Source: Njordibacter sp937773555
GTDB taxonomy: Bacteria; Pseudomonadota; Gammaproteobacteria; Pseudomonadales; Balneatricaceae
Length of the DNA stretch: 64,000 nucleotides
Assembly (NCBI RefSeq): GCF_047730085.1
Contig: NZ_CP159830.1
Location: forward strand, 372,001-436,000
Direction of reading: 5' to 3'
Under the pieces are notes generated by a model. The model saw only the letters and a list, made by a program, of their open reading frames with translations. It was not told where the DNA came from and did no database searches. Positions 35,576 to 44,085 of the stretch are shown here, piece by piece. Each line of letters begins with the position of its first letter. Within the stretch, counting starts at the first letter, position 1. A program made the position numbers and the translations under genes.

Positions 35576-35641
35576 AATGTGTAAAATATAGGTTATAATA
35601 TTTTTTAATACCCGTCAGTCACATCTTTAAAGCTAGGCCTT

Positions 35642-36595
35642 ATGAACCCAAATTATCTTGACTTTGAACAACCTATTGCTGATCTTGAGGCTAAAATTGA
35701 AGCCTTGCGTTTAGTAGGCAACGACAACGACCTTAATATCAGTGACGAAATAGCTAAGCTTTCTGATAAAAGTGTTAGCTTAACAGAATCCATTTTTTCT
35801 AATCTGAGTGCAGCTCAGGTATCTAAGGTGTCTCGCCACCCACAACGACCCCATACTATCGATTACATTAAGAATCTTTTTGATGAATTTGATGAATTGC
35901 ATGGTGATCGTCACTTTGGTGATGATCAAGCTATGGTATGCGGTATTGCTCGTTTAAATGGCAAAGCTGTGATGGTTATGGGTCAAGAAAAAGGCCGTTC
36001 CACTAAAGAAAAAGTGGCCCGTAACTTTGGCATGCCTCGGCCTGAAGGTTACCGCAAGGCCTTGCGTATGATGCTTATGGCAGAACGCTTCAAAATGCCT
36101 ATCCTTACTTTTATTGATACGCCAGGTGCCTATCCTGGAATTGATGCTGAAGAGCGCGGCCAAAGCGAGGCTATAGCATTTAATCTTGCCCAAATGTCGG
36201 GCCTCAAGACGCCCATTATTGCCACTGTTATTGGCGAAGGTGGCTCTGGAGGTGCTTTGGCCATTGGTGTATGTGATCAGTTGAATATGTTGCAATACTC
36301 CACTTACTCAGTTATTTCTCCAGAAGGTTGTGCCTCTATTCTTTGGAAAAGTGCTGACTATGCCTCTGACGCGGCTAATGCTATGGGGATTACCTCTGGA
36401 CGTTTATATGACTTGGGTTTGGTGGATCACGTAATCAAAGAGCCTTTAGGTGGCGCCCACAGAGATGCTGAATTAGTCTCAGCCAGTCTCAAGTCGACAT
36501 TAATTAGCCAATTAGCTGAACTGGAATCAATGGAAACTGAAGCACTCTTAGATCGTCGATACAAACGCCTAATGGCTTATGGATTAAGCTCTTAG
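35642..36595 (+). CDS. accA: Acetyl-CoA carboxylase carboxyltransferase alpha subunit
   Basis: 317 residues, same as E. coli (319). With AccD it transfers the carboxyl group from biotin to acetyl-CoA to form malonyl-CoA. Conserved segments: YLDFEQPIADLEAKIEAL, RPHTIDYIKNLFDEFDELHGDR, FIDTPGAYPGIDAEERGQSEAIA, GEGGSGGALAIGVCDQLNMLQ and YSVISPEGCASILWK. It lies between dnaE and tilS, the conserved order. Confidence 0.98.
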   Translation: MNPNYLDFEQPIADLEAKIEALRLVGNDNDLNISDEIAKLSDKSVSLTESIFSNLSAAQVSKVSRHPQRPHTIDYIKNLFDEFDELHGDRHFGDDQAMVCGIARLNGKAVMVMGQEKGRSTKEKVARNFGMPRPEGYRKALRMMLMAERFKMPILTFIDTPGAYPGIDAEERGQSEAIAFNLAQMSGLKTPIIATVIGEGGSGGALAIGVCDQLNMLQYSTYSVISPEGCASILWKSADYASDAANAMGITSGRLYDLGLVDHVIKEPLGGAHRDAELVSASLKSTLISQLAELESMETEALLDRRYKRLMAYGLSS

Positions 36596-36623
36596 GACGC
36601 TCGTTAGCGCCTAACTTCCTCCC

Positions 36624-37985
36624 ATGGCATTCACTCATCACCATCTAGTCACCGATGCAGGTGGCTTGAAAACCTATTTTCAAGCCACAGGCTGGGTGGT
36701 TGCGGTGAGTGGTGGGCTAGACTCTATGTGCCTACTTCATGCGCTTACCCTGCTTCAGCAGGATCATCATTGCCCACCCATACGCGTCCTACATATTAAT
36801 CATAGTCTGCAATCACAAGCAGATCGATGGCAGCAAGATGTTGAAAATAAATGCCAAGATTACGGCTTAAATTGTATTAGCCATAAGGTTGTTTTATGCC
36901 CGCAAGAGCTACGTAAGCTTGGGCTCGAAGCGGCAGCTCGCAATGCGCGCTACAGTGTCTTTAAACAACATGTCCAGTTAGGTGAGGTGCTTTTATTAGG
37001 GCAGCACGCGGATGACCAAACTGAAACACTATTTCTTCGGCTGCTGCGTGGTGCTGGAGTAGCAGGTCTGCGGGCGATGCCTCAGGAGCGATTGCTCGGG
37101 CTGGGTCGTTTAGTTAGGCCAATGTTGCATGTTCGTCAAACAGATCTTTATGATTACGCAAAACACCATCACCTTTCTTGGTGTGAAGACCCAAGCAACC
37201 AAAATACTCACTTTGATCGTAATTATTTACGGAACCAAGTTATGCCAAGGCTGCGCCGCCGGTGGCCAGCATTAGATCAGCGTGCAGCCACAGTAACGGC
37301 TTTAATGAGCGATACGCAGGCTTTATTAGATGAAGTAGGCTCTGCTGATTTTATACTGATGCGCACAGAGACTAAACTAGGTGAGTGCTTACCCTGTGCT
37401 GATGTCGCAGCCCTTAGCCGACCAAGGCGGCATAACTTATTGCGCTATTGGTTGGCTCAGAATCAAGTGCCGATGCCCGACTATGCAGTACTGCGCGGTA
37501 TTGATAAAGACTTCCTCCACAGCGCTCCAGACGCTCAGCCCTACCTAAAACTGGGTTGTAACTGGTGCTTGCGTCGTAATCAAGGCCATTTATTGCTGAT
37601 GCGACGAACTGAAGAGCCTGGTAGCACAGTGACCAGTGGCGCGTTTACTATGGAGCTACAAGCCATATTGCAGGGATTAATCGCCCTACCCGAGGGGGTT
37701 CTTAGCCTTAACCAAGGTGCTAAGGTTGGTTTGGCTTTAGTTGAAGGTGATTTTATAGAGTGGCGCTTTAGAACTGGTGGTGAGCGTTGCAAGCCTATAG
37801 GGAGGATACACAGCCAGAGCCTTAAAAAACTATTACAAGAAGCTAAGGTGCCAGCATGGGAGCGAGATTATATACCCCTGTTTTATGTTAACGGAAGGCT
37901 CGCCATGGTGGCAAATTTATGGATAAATTCGGGTTTTGAAACAGACTTAGGTACCCCTGCTTGGTGCTGGCAAAGGGCGACTTAA
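36624..37985 (+). CDS. tilS: tRNA(Ile)-lysidine synthase
   Basis: 453 residues. It converts C34 of tRNA-Ile(CAU) to lysidine so that it reads AUA codons. The PP-loop motif is VAVSGGLDSMCLLHAL near residue 30, followed by GQHADDQTETLFLRLLRGAG, which binds ATP and tRNA. The C-terminal TilS domains follow (FRTGGERCKPIGRIHSQSLKKLLQEAKVPAWERD). It starts 28 bp after accA. Confidence 0.96.
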   Translation: MAFTHHHLVTDAGGLKTYFQATGWVVAVSGGLDSMCLLHALTLLQQDHHCPPIRVLHINHSLQSQADRWQQDVENKCQDYGLNCISHKVVLCPQELRKLGLEAAARNARYSVFKQHVQLGEVLLLGQHADDQTETLFLRLLRGAGVAGLRAMPQERLLGLGRLVRPMLHVRQTDLYDYAKHHHLSWCEDPSNQNTHFDRNYLRNQVMPRLRRRWPALDQRAATVTALMSDTQALLDEVGSADFILMRTETKLGECLPCADVAALSRPRRHNLLRYWLAQNQVPMPDYAVLRGIDKDFLHSAPDAQPYLKLGCNWCLRRNQGHLLLMRRTEEPGSTVTSGAFTMELQAILQGLIALPEGVLSLNQGAKVGLALVEGDFIEWRFRTGGERCKPIGRIHSQSLKKLLQEAKVPAWERDYIPLFYVNGRLAMVANLWINSGFETDLGTPAWCWQRAT

Positions 37986-38048
37986 AATGCAGCTTTTGAT
38001 TGTTCCGATTGGGCTCTTCTGGTATCCTACACTCCCATCTAAAGTCGA

Positions 38049-38180
38049 AAAATAGATCCTGAAAACAGGTCCTATTTTCCGCGTCAAAAAATTTATAAAC
38101 GTTAGAGAACCTATCCACTGATTAAGTAGTGGGCATGTATTCGCCATGGTTGCGGTGCTTTTGTGTGATTGGTCTAACGT
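38049..38180 (+). promoter_or_regulatory. Structured stretch in the pyrG upstream region
   Basis: Two nested signals are visible. One is a hairpin at 38049-38078 (AAAATAG...CTATTTT, with inner CCTG/CAGG around AAAA). The other is an inverted repeat, ACGTTAGA near 38100 and TCTAACGT near 38172, that would enclose a smaller CCACT/AGTGG hairpin. They lie in the 246-bp gap before pyrG and may belong to its leader RNA. No terminator T-run and no confident promoter were found. Confidence 0.35.
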
Positions 38181-38231
38181 GTTTTAGTTTACATCGGCGC
38201 CTAGTGCGTCACATAAGACATAGGGCATTTC

Positions 38232-39857
38232 ATGACTCGTTTCATCTTCGTTACTGGCGGTGTTGTATCTTCTTTGGGTAAAGGTATTGCGTCGGCATCT
38301 TTGGCTGCTATCCTCGAGGCTAGGGGCCTCGACGTAACCATGTTGAAATTAGATCCATATATTAATGTCGACCCTGGCACCATGAGCCCGTTTCAACACG
38401 GTGAGGTGTTTGTCACAGAAGATGGCGCTGAAACAGACTTAGATTTAGGCCATTATGAGCGGTTTATTGATACTAAAATGTCTAAAAGGAATAACTTTAC
38501 TGCAGGGCGCGTTTATGAACATGTGTTACGCAAAGAGCGACGTGGCGACTATTTAGGTGGCACAGTTCAAATTATTCCACACATCACTGATGAAATTAAG
38601 CGCCGAGTATATGAAGGCTCTAAAGGTGCTGAAATTGCATTAGTTGAAATTGGTGGAACTGTTGGTGATATAGAATCTCAGCCCTTTTTAGAAGCAATCC
38701 GGCAAATGAAATTTGAACTGGGTTCTAACCGTGCACTCTTTATGCACCTTACATTAGTGCCTTATATTGCTACCGCTGGTGAAACTAAAACTAAGCCTAC
38801 TCAGCACTCGGTAAAAGAATTACGTTCTATTGGAATTCAGCCAGATATTTTAGTGTGCAGGTCTGAAGTAGCGATTGAAGCCCCAGAGCGAAGCAAAATA
38901 GCCCTGTTTACTAACGTTGAACAGCGTGCCGTTATTTCATTACCAGATGCAGAGAGCATTTACACCATCCCCAGTTTATTAAAGTCACAAGGCTTAGACT
39001 CTATTGTTACTGAGCGTTTTGGTTTGGACTGCAACGAAGCAGATCTAACTGAATGGGATGCAGTAGCACAAGCCAAACTAAATCCTCAGCGTGAAGTCAC
39101 TATTGCTATGGTTGGCAAGTACATGGAGTTATTAGACGCCTACAAATCTTTAATTGAAGCCATTAGTCATGCAGGCATTAAATCTCATACCAAGGTTAAT
39201 ACTCGTTATATTGATTCTGAAGACATTGAAACCCAGGGGGTTGCATTGTTAGAGGGGGTTGATGCGATATTAGTGCCTGGCGGGTTTGGAGAGCGAGGCA
39301 CAGAAGGTAAAATAAAGACCGTACAGTACGCCCGTGAGAACAAAATACCCTATTTAGGTATTTGTCTTGGTATGCAGGTCGCGGTGATTGAATTCGCTCG
39401 AAATGTGGCGGGTTGGACGGACGCTAATAGTAGTGAGTTTGATGCAAGTTCAGAGCATTGTGTGGTCGGTTTGATTACTGAATGGAAAGATAAATCTGGT
39501 CAAATTGAACAGCGTTCAGAATCCTCAGACTTGGGCGGCACGATGCGCTTAGGTGCCCAACAATGCCGTTTGCAAGTGGGTTCTTTGGCTCACCAATCCT
39601 ATAAACATGAAGTGATCACTGAGCGTCATCGTCATCGTTATGAGGTGAACAATAACTTTATTGAGCAGCTGGAAGCAGCAGGGCTAAAAGTTTCCGGTCG
39701 CTCGATGGATGGCAGTTTAGTTGAAATGATAGAAATAGAGGATCATCCTTGGTTTGTAGCCTGTCAATTTCACCCAGAATTTACTTCAACTCCTCGCAGT
39801 GGGCATGGTTTGTTTGAGGGGTTTGTTGGCGCGGCGATTATTCAGGCCGAAAAGTAA
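38232..39857 (+). CDS. pyrG: CTP synthase
   Basis: 541 residues. It aminates UTP to CTP using glutamine. The N-terminal synthetase domain starts MTRFIFVTGGVVSSLGKGIASASLAAILEARG with the ATP loop, followed by KLDPYINVDPGTMSPFQHGEVFVTEDGAETDLDLGHYERF. The C-terminal class I glutamine amidotransferase has the nucleophile Cys in LGICLGMQ and the His/Glu pair in QFHPEFTS. pyrG is followed directly by eno; no kdsA lies between them. Confidence 0.98.
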   Translation: MTRFIFVTGGVVSSLGKGIASASLAAILEARGLDVTMLKLDPYINVDPGTMSPFQHGEVFVTEDGAETDLDLGHYERFIDTKMSKRNNFTAGRVYEHVLRKERRGDYLGGTVQIIPHITDEIKRRVYEGSKGAEIALVEIGGTVGDIESQPFLEAIRQMKFELGSNRALFMHLTLVPYIATAGETKTKPTQHSVKELRSIGIQPDILVCRSEVAIEAPERSKIALFTNVEQRAVISLPDAESIYTIPSLLKSQGLDSIVTERFGLDCNEADLTEWDAVAQAKLNPQREVTIAMVGKYMELLDAYKSLIEAISHAGIKSHTKVNTRYIDSEDIETQGVALLEGVDAILVPGGFGERGTEGKIKTVQYARENKIPYLGICLGMQVAVIEFARNVAGWTDANSSEFDASSEHCVVGLITEWKDKSGQIEQRSESSDLGGTMRLGAQQCRLQVGSLAHQSYKHEVITERHRHRYEVNNNFIEQLEAAGLKVSGRSMDGSLVEMIEIEDHPWFVACQFHPEFTSTPRSGHGLFEGFVGAAIIQAEK

Positions 39858-39906
39858 ACCATTGCATAAGCAAGTTTTTAATCTAACTTATTAACAGGAG
39901 AATATT

Positions 39907-41202
39907 TTGGACCAATTTATTGCCGACATTCAGGCAAGGGAAGTATTGGACTCTCGCGGCAACCCTACTATTGAAGCAGATGTTTTGTTAGCGGGTGGTG
40001 CTTTTGGTACTGCCTGCGCACCTTCTGGTGCATCCACGGGTTCTAGAGAGGCTTTAGAGCTTCGAGATGGTGATCAATCTCGTTATTTAGGCAAAGGTGT
40101 CAAGAATGCTATTGCGGGTATTCATGGTTCTATTTTGGAGCGTTTAAAAGGCATGGATGCAACCGATCAACAGGCCCTAGATTTGGCCATGATCGAATTG
40201 GATGGCACAGAAAATAAAGAAGTGCTGGGCGCCAATGCTATTCTTGCAGTGTCCTTGGCGGCAGCTAAAGCAGCAGCGGTGTACAAAGGTATTCCTCTAT
40301 ATGCACATATTGCAGAGCTCAACGGCACTGCAGGGCAATACAGCATGCCTGTACCGATGATGAACATCATCAATGGTGGCGAACACGCTGATAATAACGT
40401 AGATATTCAAGAGTTTATGGTGCAGCCAGTCAATGCTCCTAATTTTTCAGAAGCGCTTCGCTGTGGTGCTGAAATCTTTCACTCCCTTAAAAAAGTTCTC
40501 AGCCAAAGGGGGTTAAGCACGGCTGTGGGTGATGAAGGTGGTTTTGCTCCTAACTTACCTTCAAACGAAGCTGCACTGGATGTTATTGCCGAAGCAGTAG
40601 CGTATGCTGGCTACGAGCTGGGCAAGGATGTGACCTTAGCTTTGGATTGTGCTGCTTCAGAATTTTATGATAACGGCACCTATAATCTAAGTGGTGAAGG
40701 TAAGTCCTTTGACGCAGCGGGTTTTGCTGACTACCTAACTGCCCTAACCCATAAACACCCCATCATCTCAATTGAAGATGGAATGGATGAAAGCGACTGG
40801 GAGGGTTGGCTGGATCTTACCCAAAAATGTGGTGATCGTATTCAGCTAGTTGGTGACGACTTGTTTGTTACTAATACGAAAATATTGAGCCGTGGCATTG
40901 AACAAGGTATTGGCAACTCTATTTTGATCAAGTTTAATCAAATCGGCACTCTTAGCGAAACTTTAGCAGCAATCCGGATGGCTCAGCAAGCTGGTTTTAG
41001 CGTTGTTATTTCTCATCGCTCTGGCGAAACAGAAGATACAACTATTGCTGATTTGGCTGTAGCCACTGCCGCAGGCCAAATTAAAACGGGGTCACTGTGT
41101 CGCTCAGATCGAGTAGCTAAGTATAATCGCTTACTACGAATAGAGCAGGAACTAGGTGCTGACGCCCCTTATCGTGGACGTCAGGAAATCAAAGGCCAAT
41201 AA
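39907..41202 (+). CDS. eno: Enolase
   Basis: 431 residues, starting with TTG (39907) after AACAGGAGAATATT. It interconverts 2-phosphoglycerate and phosphoenolpyruvate in glycolysis and also scaffolds the RNA degradosome in many gammaproteobacteria. Motifs: ILDSRGNPTIEAD-like start (VLDSRGNPTIEAD), GASTGSREALELRDGD, PMMNIINGGEHADNNVDIQEFM, VGDEGGFAPNL, SIEDGMDESDW, KFNQIGTLSET and the signature SHRSGETEDTTIADLAVA. A clear terminator-like hairpin follows. Confidence 0.98.
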   Translation: MDQFIADIQAREVLDSRGNPTIEADVLLAGGAFGTACAPSGASTGSREALELRDGDQSRYLGKGVKNAIAGIHGSILERLKGMDATDQQALDLAMIELDGTENKEVLGANAILAVSLAAAKAAAVYKGIPLYAHIAELNGTAGQYSMPVPMMNIINGGEHADNNVDIQEFMVQPVNAPNFSEALRCGAEIFHSLKKVLSQRGLSTAVGDEGGFAPNLPSNEAALDVIAEAVAYAGYELGKDVTLALDCAASEFYDNGTYNLSGEGKSFDAAGFADYLTALTHKHPIISIEDGMDESDWEGWLDLTQKCGDRIQLVGDDLFVTNTKILSRGIEQGIGNSILIKFNQIGTLSETLAAIRMAQQAGFSVVISHRSGETEDTTIADLAVATAAGQIKTGSLCRSDRVAKYNRLLRIEQELGADAPYRGRQEIKGQ

Positions 41203-41220
41203 TAATTATTGACCTCGTCT

Positions 41221-41267
41221 AGGGAGCTCACGTTGGCTAATAATAGCTAAGGTTAGCTCCCTTTTTT
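41221..41267 (+). terminator. Intrinsic terminator between eno and ftsB
   Basis: AGGGAGCT (41221-41228) pairs perfectly with AGCTCCCT (41255-41262), with an inner pairing TTAGC/GCTAA-like region, followed by six T. It starts 18 bp past the eno stop and ends 13 bp before ftsB, so ftsB probably depends on readthrough or an overlapping promoter. Confidence 0.8.
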
Positions 41268-41279
41268 GTTGATATATTT

Positions 41280-41552
41280 ATGAAATGGTTAGTTGGAATA
41301 ATTTTAGTCGCCCTAGTTGCCATGCAATACAGCCTTTGGTGGGGGCAGTCTGGTTTGCTTGAGGTTGCGCGCCTGCAGGGAAAGATCGAGAGTCAGGAAA
41401 TGGTTAATGCAACTTTGTCTGAGCGTAATCGACAGCTCCATGCGGAGGTATTGGACCTGAAGCAGGGGATCGCCGCTATTGAAGAACGTGCTCGGCACGA
41501 TCTTGGCATGGTCAAACCAGATGAAACTTTTTACCAACTTGTGGAAGATTAA
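41280..41552 (+). CDS. ftsB: Cell division protein FtsB
   Basis: 90 residues. A short cytoplasmic tail, one membrane helix (about 3-21, LVGIILVALVAMQYSLWWG) and a periplasmic coiled coil (ARLQGKIESQEMVNATLSERNRQLHAEVLDLKQG), then ARHDLGMVKPDETFY, the conserved FtsB C-terminus. It forms the FtsQLB complex that activates septal peptidoglycan synthesis. In related genomes ispD follows; here the ftsB stop codon overlaps the truD start by one base. Confidence 0.95.
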   Translation: MKWLVGIILVALVAMQYSLWWGQSGLLEVARLQGKIESQEMVNATLSERNRQLHAEVLDLKQGIAAIEERARHDLGMVKPDETFYQLVED

Positions 41553-42616
41553 TGAATAGCTCAGAATTACTGCCGCTGCAGTGGCCTGTTGAGTGGGCCC
41601 ATGCGTCTGGTGTACCCCAGTCTAAGGCGCATATTAAAGCCCATTGTAGCGATTTCTTAGTCACAGAGGACCTCGGTTATGAGCCTTGTGGTGAAGGAGA
41701 GCACGTGTATTTAGACATTACTAAAACGGATACTAATACAGATTTTCTAGCGCGTAATATCGCTAAGCTTGCGGGTGTGCCGGCTAGGCAAGTGAACTAC
41801 TCGGGGTTAAAAGACCGCAGAGGTATAACGCGACAGTGGTTTGGGGTGCACTTACCAGGAAAAGCTGAAGCTGTAGACCCAGATTGGCAACAATTACAAA
41901 GCCCAGAGGTCGACCTACATCAAGTAGTGAGACATCAGAGGAAACTAAAAACGGGTGTGCATCAGGGTAACTTTTTTGCTGTTCGTTTACGCAATATAAA
42001 ACCCAGTGAGGCGTTAGAACAAAAGTTGTCCATCATTACTCAGCAAGGAACGCCTAACTATTTTGGTAATCAGCGGTTTGGACGCCAGGGTGGGAATCTT
42101 AGCCTTGCTTTGTCGATGGTTCAGGGTAAACGTATAAAAGATCGCTTTAAGCGTGGCATGGCATTGTCATCAATTCGCTCGTACCTATTCAACCAGCTCT
42201 TAAGCCACCGTGTACACGATGGCTCTTGGCTAACTGCATCTGTTGGTGAGCGCTGCATGTTTAGTGACGGCTTTAGTCAATTCGATGCCTGTGCGCCAAC
42301 TGACTTGGCTGATGTTCAGCAGCGCATTGATGCTGGAGATTTAGCGCCTACTGGTGTCATGGCTGGGCGTGTTGGTAATCTTCTGGCAACCCCAGCAAGT
42401 GTGTATGAAGCGCAAACACTAGAACCTTGGCAGCCCTGGATAGAGGCTTTGATAGAGCTAGACCTGACCGCTCAAAGGCGCAGTTTACGCCTATGGCCAA
42501 AAGACTTTAGCTGGCGCTGGTGTGAAGATGAAGTGTTGGAATTAAATTTCCATTTGATGCGTGGCAGTTATGCTACTGCATTAGTGCGAGAAATAGCCCA
42601 AGTAGAACAATCCTAA
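41552..42616 (+). CDS. truD: tRNA pseudouridine(13) synthase
   Basis: 354 residues. It makes pseudouridine at position 13 of tRNA-Glu. The catalytic Asp88 is in NYSGLKDRRGITRQWFGV. NYFGNQRFGRQGGNLSLA and the TRUD insertion domain (about 155-300) are also present. It begins on the last base of ftsB. In pseudomonads ispD and ispF lie between these genes; both are absent here. surE follows 39 bp downstream. Confidence 0.97.
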   Translation: MNSSELLPLQWPVEWAHASGVPQSKAHIKAHCSDFLVTEDLGYEPCGEGEHVYLDITKTDTNTDFLARNIAKLAGVPARQVNYSGLKDRRGITRQWFGVHLPGKAEAVDPDWQQLQSPEVDLHQVVRHQRKLKTGVHQGNFFAVRLRNIKPSEALEQKLSIITQQGTPNYFGNQRFGRQGGNLSLALSMVQGKRIKDRFKRGMALSSIRSYLFNQLLSHRVHDGSWLTASVGERCMFSDGFSQFDACAPTDLADVQQRIDAGDLAPTGVMAGRVGNLLATPASVYEAQTLEPWQPWIEALIELDLTAQRRSLRLWPKDFSWRWCEDEVLELNFHLMRGSYATALVREIAQVEQS

Positions 42617-42655
42617 TGACGACTGAAAAAAGCACTCAAGATAAGGAATCATACG

Positions 42656-43399
42656 ATGCAACTTCTGATCTCTAATGACGATGGGGTCCATGCTGAAGGT
42701 CTATCGCACCTAGTACAGCAACTTACAAAGGATCATCAAGTGACGGTCATTGCCCCTGACCGAGATTTGAGTGGCGCTAGTAATTCGTTAACCCTCTCGC
42801 GCCCAGTAAGGGTAATTCCTCAGGAGAATGGTTTTTTTGGCATAGATGGCACCCCTGCAGACTGTGTGCACTTGGGTATTAATGGAGCTCTAGACATTGC
42901 CCCTGATATGGTAGTTTCTGGTATAAATCATGGGGCTAACCTAGGCGATGACGTGCTTTATTCAGGCACAGTTGCAGCTGCAATGGAAGGTCGCTATCTT
43001 GCTCACCATGCAATGGCAGTCTCTTTAGTGGGTAAAGTTCACTTTGCTACTGCTGCAAAAGTGGCCAGGCAGCTGATGACAGGTATACAGAAACTTGATC
43101 TGCCACCGCGCTGCATTATTAATGTCAACGTTCCAGACCTGCCCTATGACCAAATTAAAGGCATCAAAGTGACCCGCTTGGGTAGCCGAGAGATTGGCGC
43201 TTCTGCAATTGATGCGAAGGACCCAAGAGGGCATCAATGTTTCTGGATAGGTCCTGTTGGCAAGGTTAAGGATGCCAGTGAAGGCACTGACTTTCATGCC
43301 ATTGAGCATGGCTATGTGTCAGTTACGCCCTTATCGCCAGATATGGCCTGCCATGGGGCTTTTGATACTGTAACTCATTGGCTTAGAGGCACTTTTTAA
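42656..43399 (+). CDS. surE: 5'/3'-nucleotidase SurE
   Basis: 247 residues. A metal-dependent nucleoside monophosphatase linked to stationary-phase survival. The metal-binding Asp8-Asp9 are in LLISNDDGVHAEG, followed by APDRDLSGASNSLTL and VVSGINHGANLGDDVLYSGTVAAAMEG, all SurE signatures. Its stop overlaps the pcm start by one base, the classical surE-pcm-nlpD-rpoS cluster. Confidence 0.98.
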   Translation: MQLLISNDDGVHAEGLSHLVQQLTKDHQVTVIAPDRDLSGASNSLTLSRPVRVIPQENGFFGIDGTPADCVHLGINGALDIAPDMVVSGINHGANLGDDVLYSGTVAAAMEGRYLAHHAMAVSLVGKVHFATAAKVARQLMTGIQKLDLPPRCIINVNVPDLPYDQIKGIKVTRLGSREIGASAIDAKDPRGHQCFWIGPVGKVKDASEGTDFHAIEHGYVSVTPLSPDMACHGAFDTVTHWLRGTF

Positions 43400-44085
43400 T
43401 GCGCTACAGTGTGACAGATCCAAAGCGAACAGTTGCTAACAGGCAAGGCATAGGTATGACCTCTCAGCGAACGCGAGAGCGTTTAGTGGAGGTGTTGAGA
43501 GGACTGGGTGTGCAGAATGTTAATGTGTTAGAGGTGATGCGATCAACTCCTCGCCATTTGTTCTTAGACGAAGCTCTAGCCCATAGAGCTTATGAAGATA
43601 AGTCTTTACCTATTGGCCATAATCAAACCCTATCACGCCCCTATACGGTTGCCCGTATGAGTGAACTTTTGTTAGCTTCTTGCCCTGCTAAAAAAGTATT
43701 AGAAATAGGCACCGGGTCGGGATACCAGACCTGTATCTTGGCCCAGCTGGTGCCAAAAGTTTTAACTATGGAGCGCATTGAACCCTTGCTAAATAGAGCT
43801 AGACACCGCTTGCAGGCAATGGATATTGATAATGTGGTTTATAAACACGGAGATGGTTACGAAGGATGGCCCGCCCGTGAGCCTTTCGACGGTATTATAG
43901 TCACTGCAGCGCCGTCAACAGTGCCTCAAGCACTACAATGGCAGCTGGCTGAGGGGGGATGTATGATCATCCCCGTAGGTGACGATGACCAATGCCTATT
44001 AAAAATAACTCGTTCTGGTAACCACTTTAGCAAACAAAAAGTAGAAGCAGCTAATTTTGTGCCCTTAGTTAATGGACTAATATGA
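43399..44085 (+). CDS. pcm: Protein-L-isoaspartate O-methyltransferase
   Basis: 228 residues. It methylates abnormal L-isoaspartyl residues to start their repair. The SAM-binding motif is VLEIGTGSGYQTCILAQL, with the upstream SRPYTVARMSELL and the downstream FDGIIVTAAPSTVPQAL. It has a longer N-terminal extension (about 15 residues before GIGMTSQRTRERLVE) than E. coli Pcm; an internal start is possible. It overlaps the next gene by 4 bp. Confidence 0.97.
   Translation: MRYSVTDPKRTVANRQGIGMTSQRTRERLVEVLRGLGVQNVNVLEVMRSTPRHLFLDEALAHRAYEDKSLPIGHNQTLSRPYTVARMSELLLASCPAKKVLEIGTGSGYQTCILAQLVPKVLTMERIEPLLNRARHRLQAMDIDNVVYKHGDGYEGWPAREPFDGIIVTAAPSTVPQALQWQLAEGGCMIIPVGDDDQCLLKITRSGNHFSKQKVEAANFVPLVNGLI

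Noticed and set aside
38232..39906. Absence of kdsA between pyrG and eno
   Set aside because: pyrG-eno adjacency without kdsA is normal in many gammaproteobacteria such as E. coli, so it says little.
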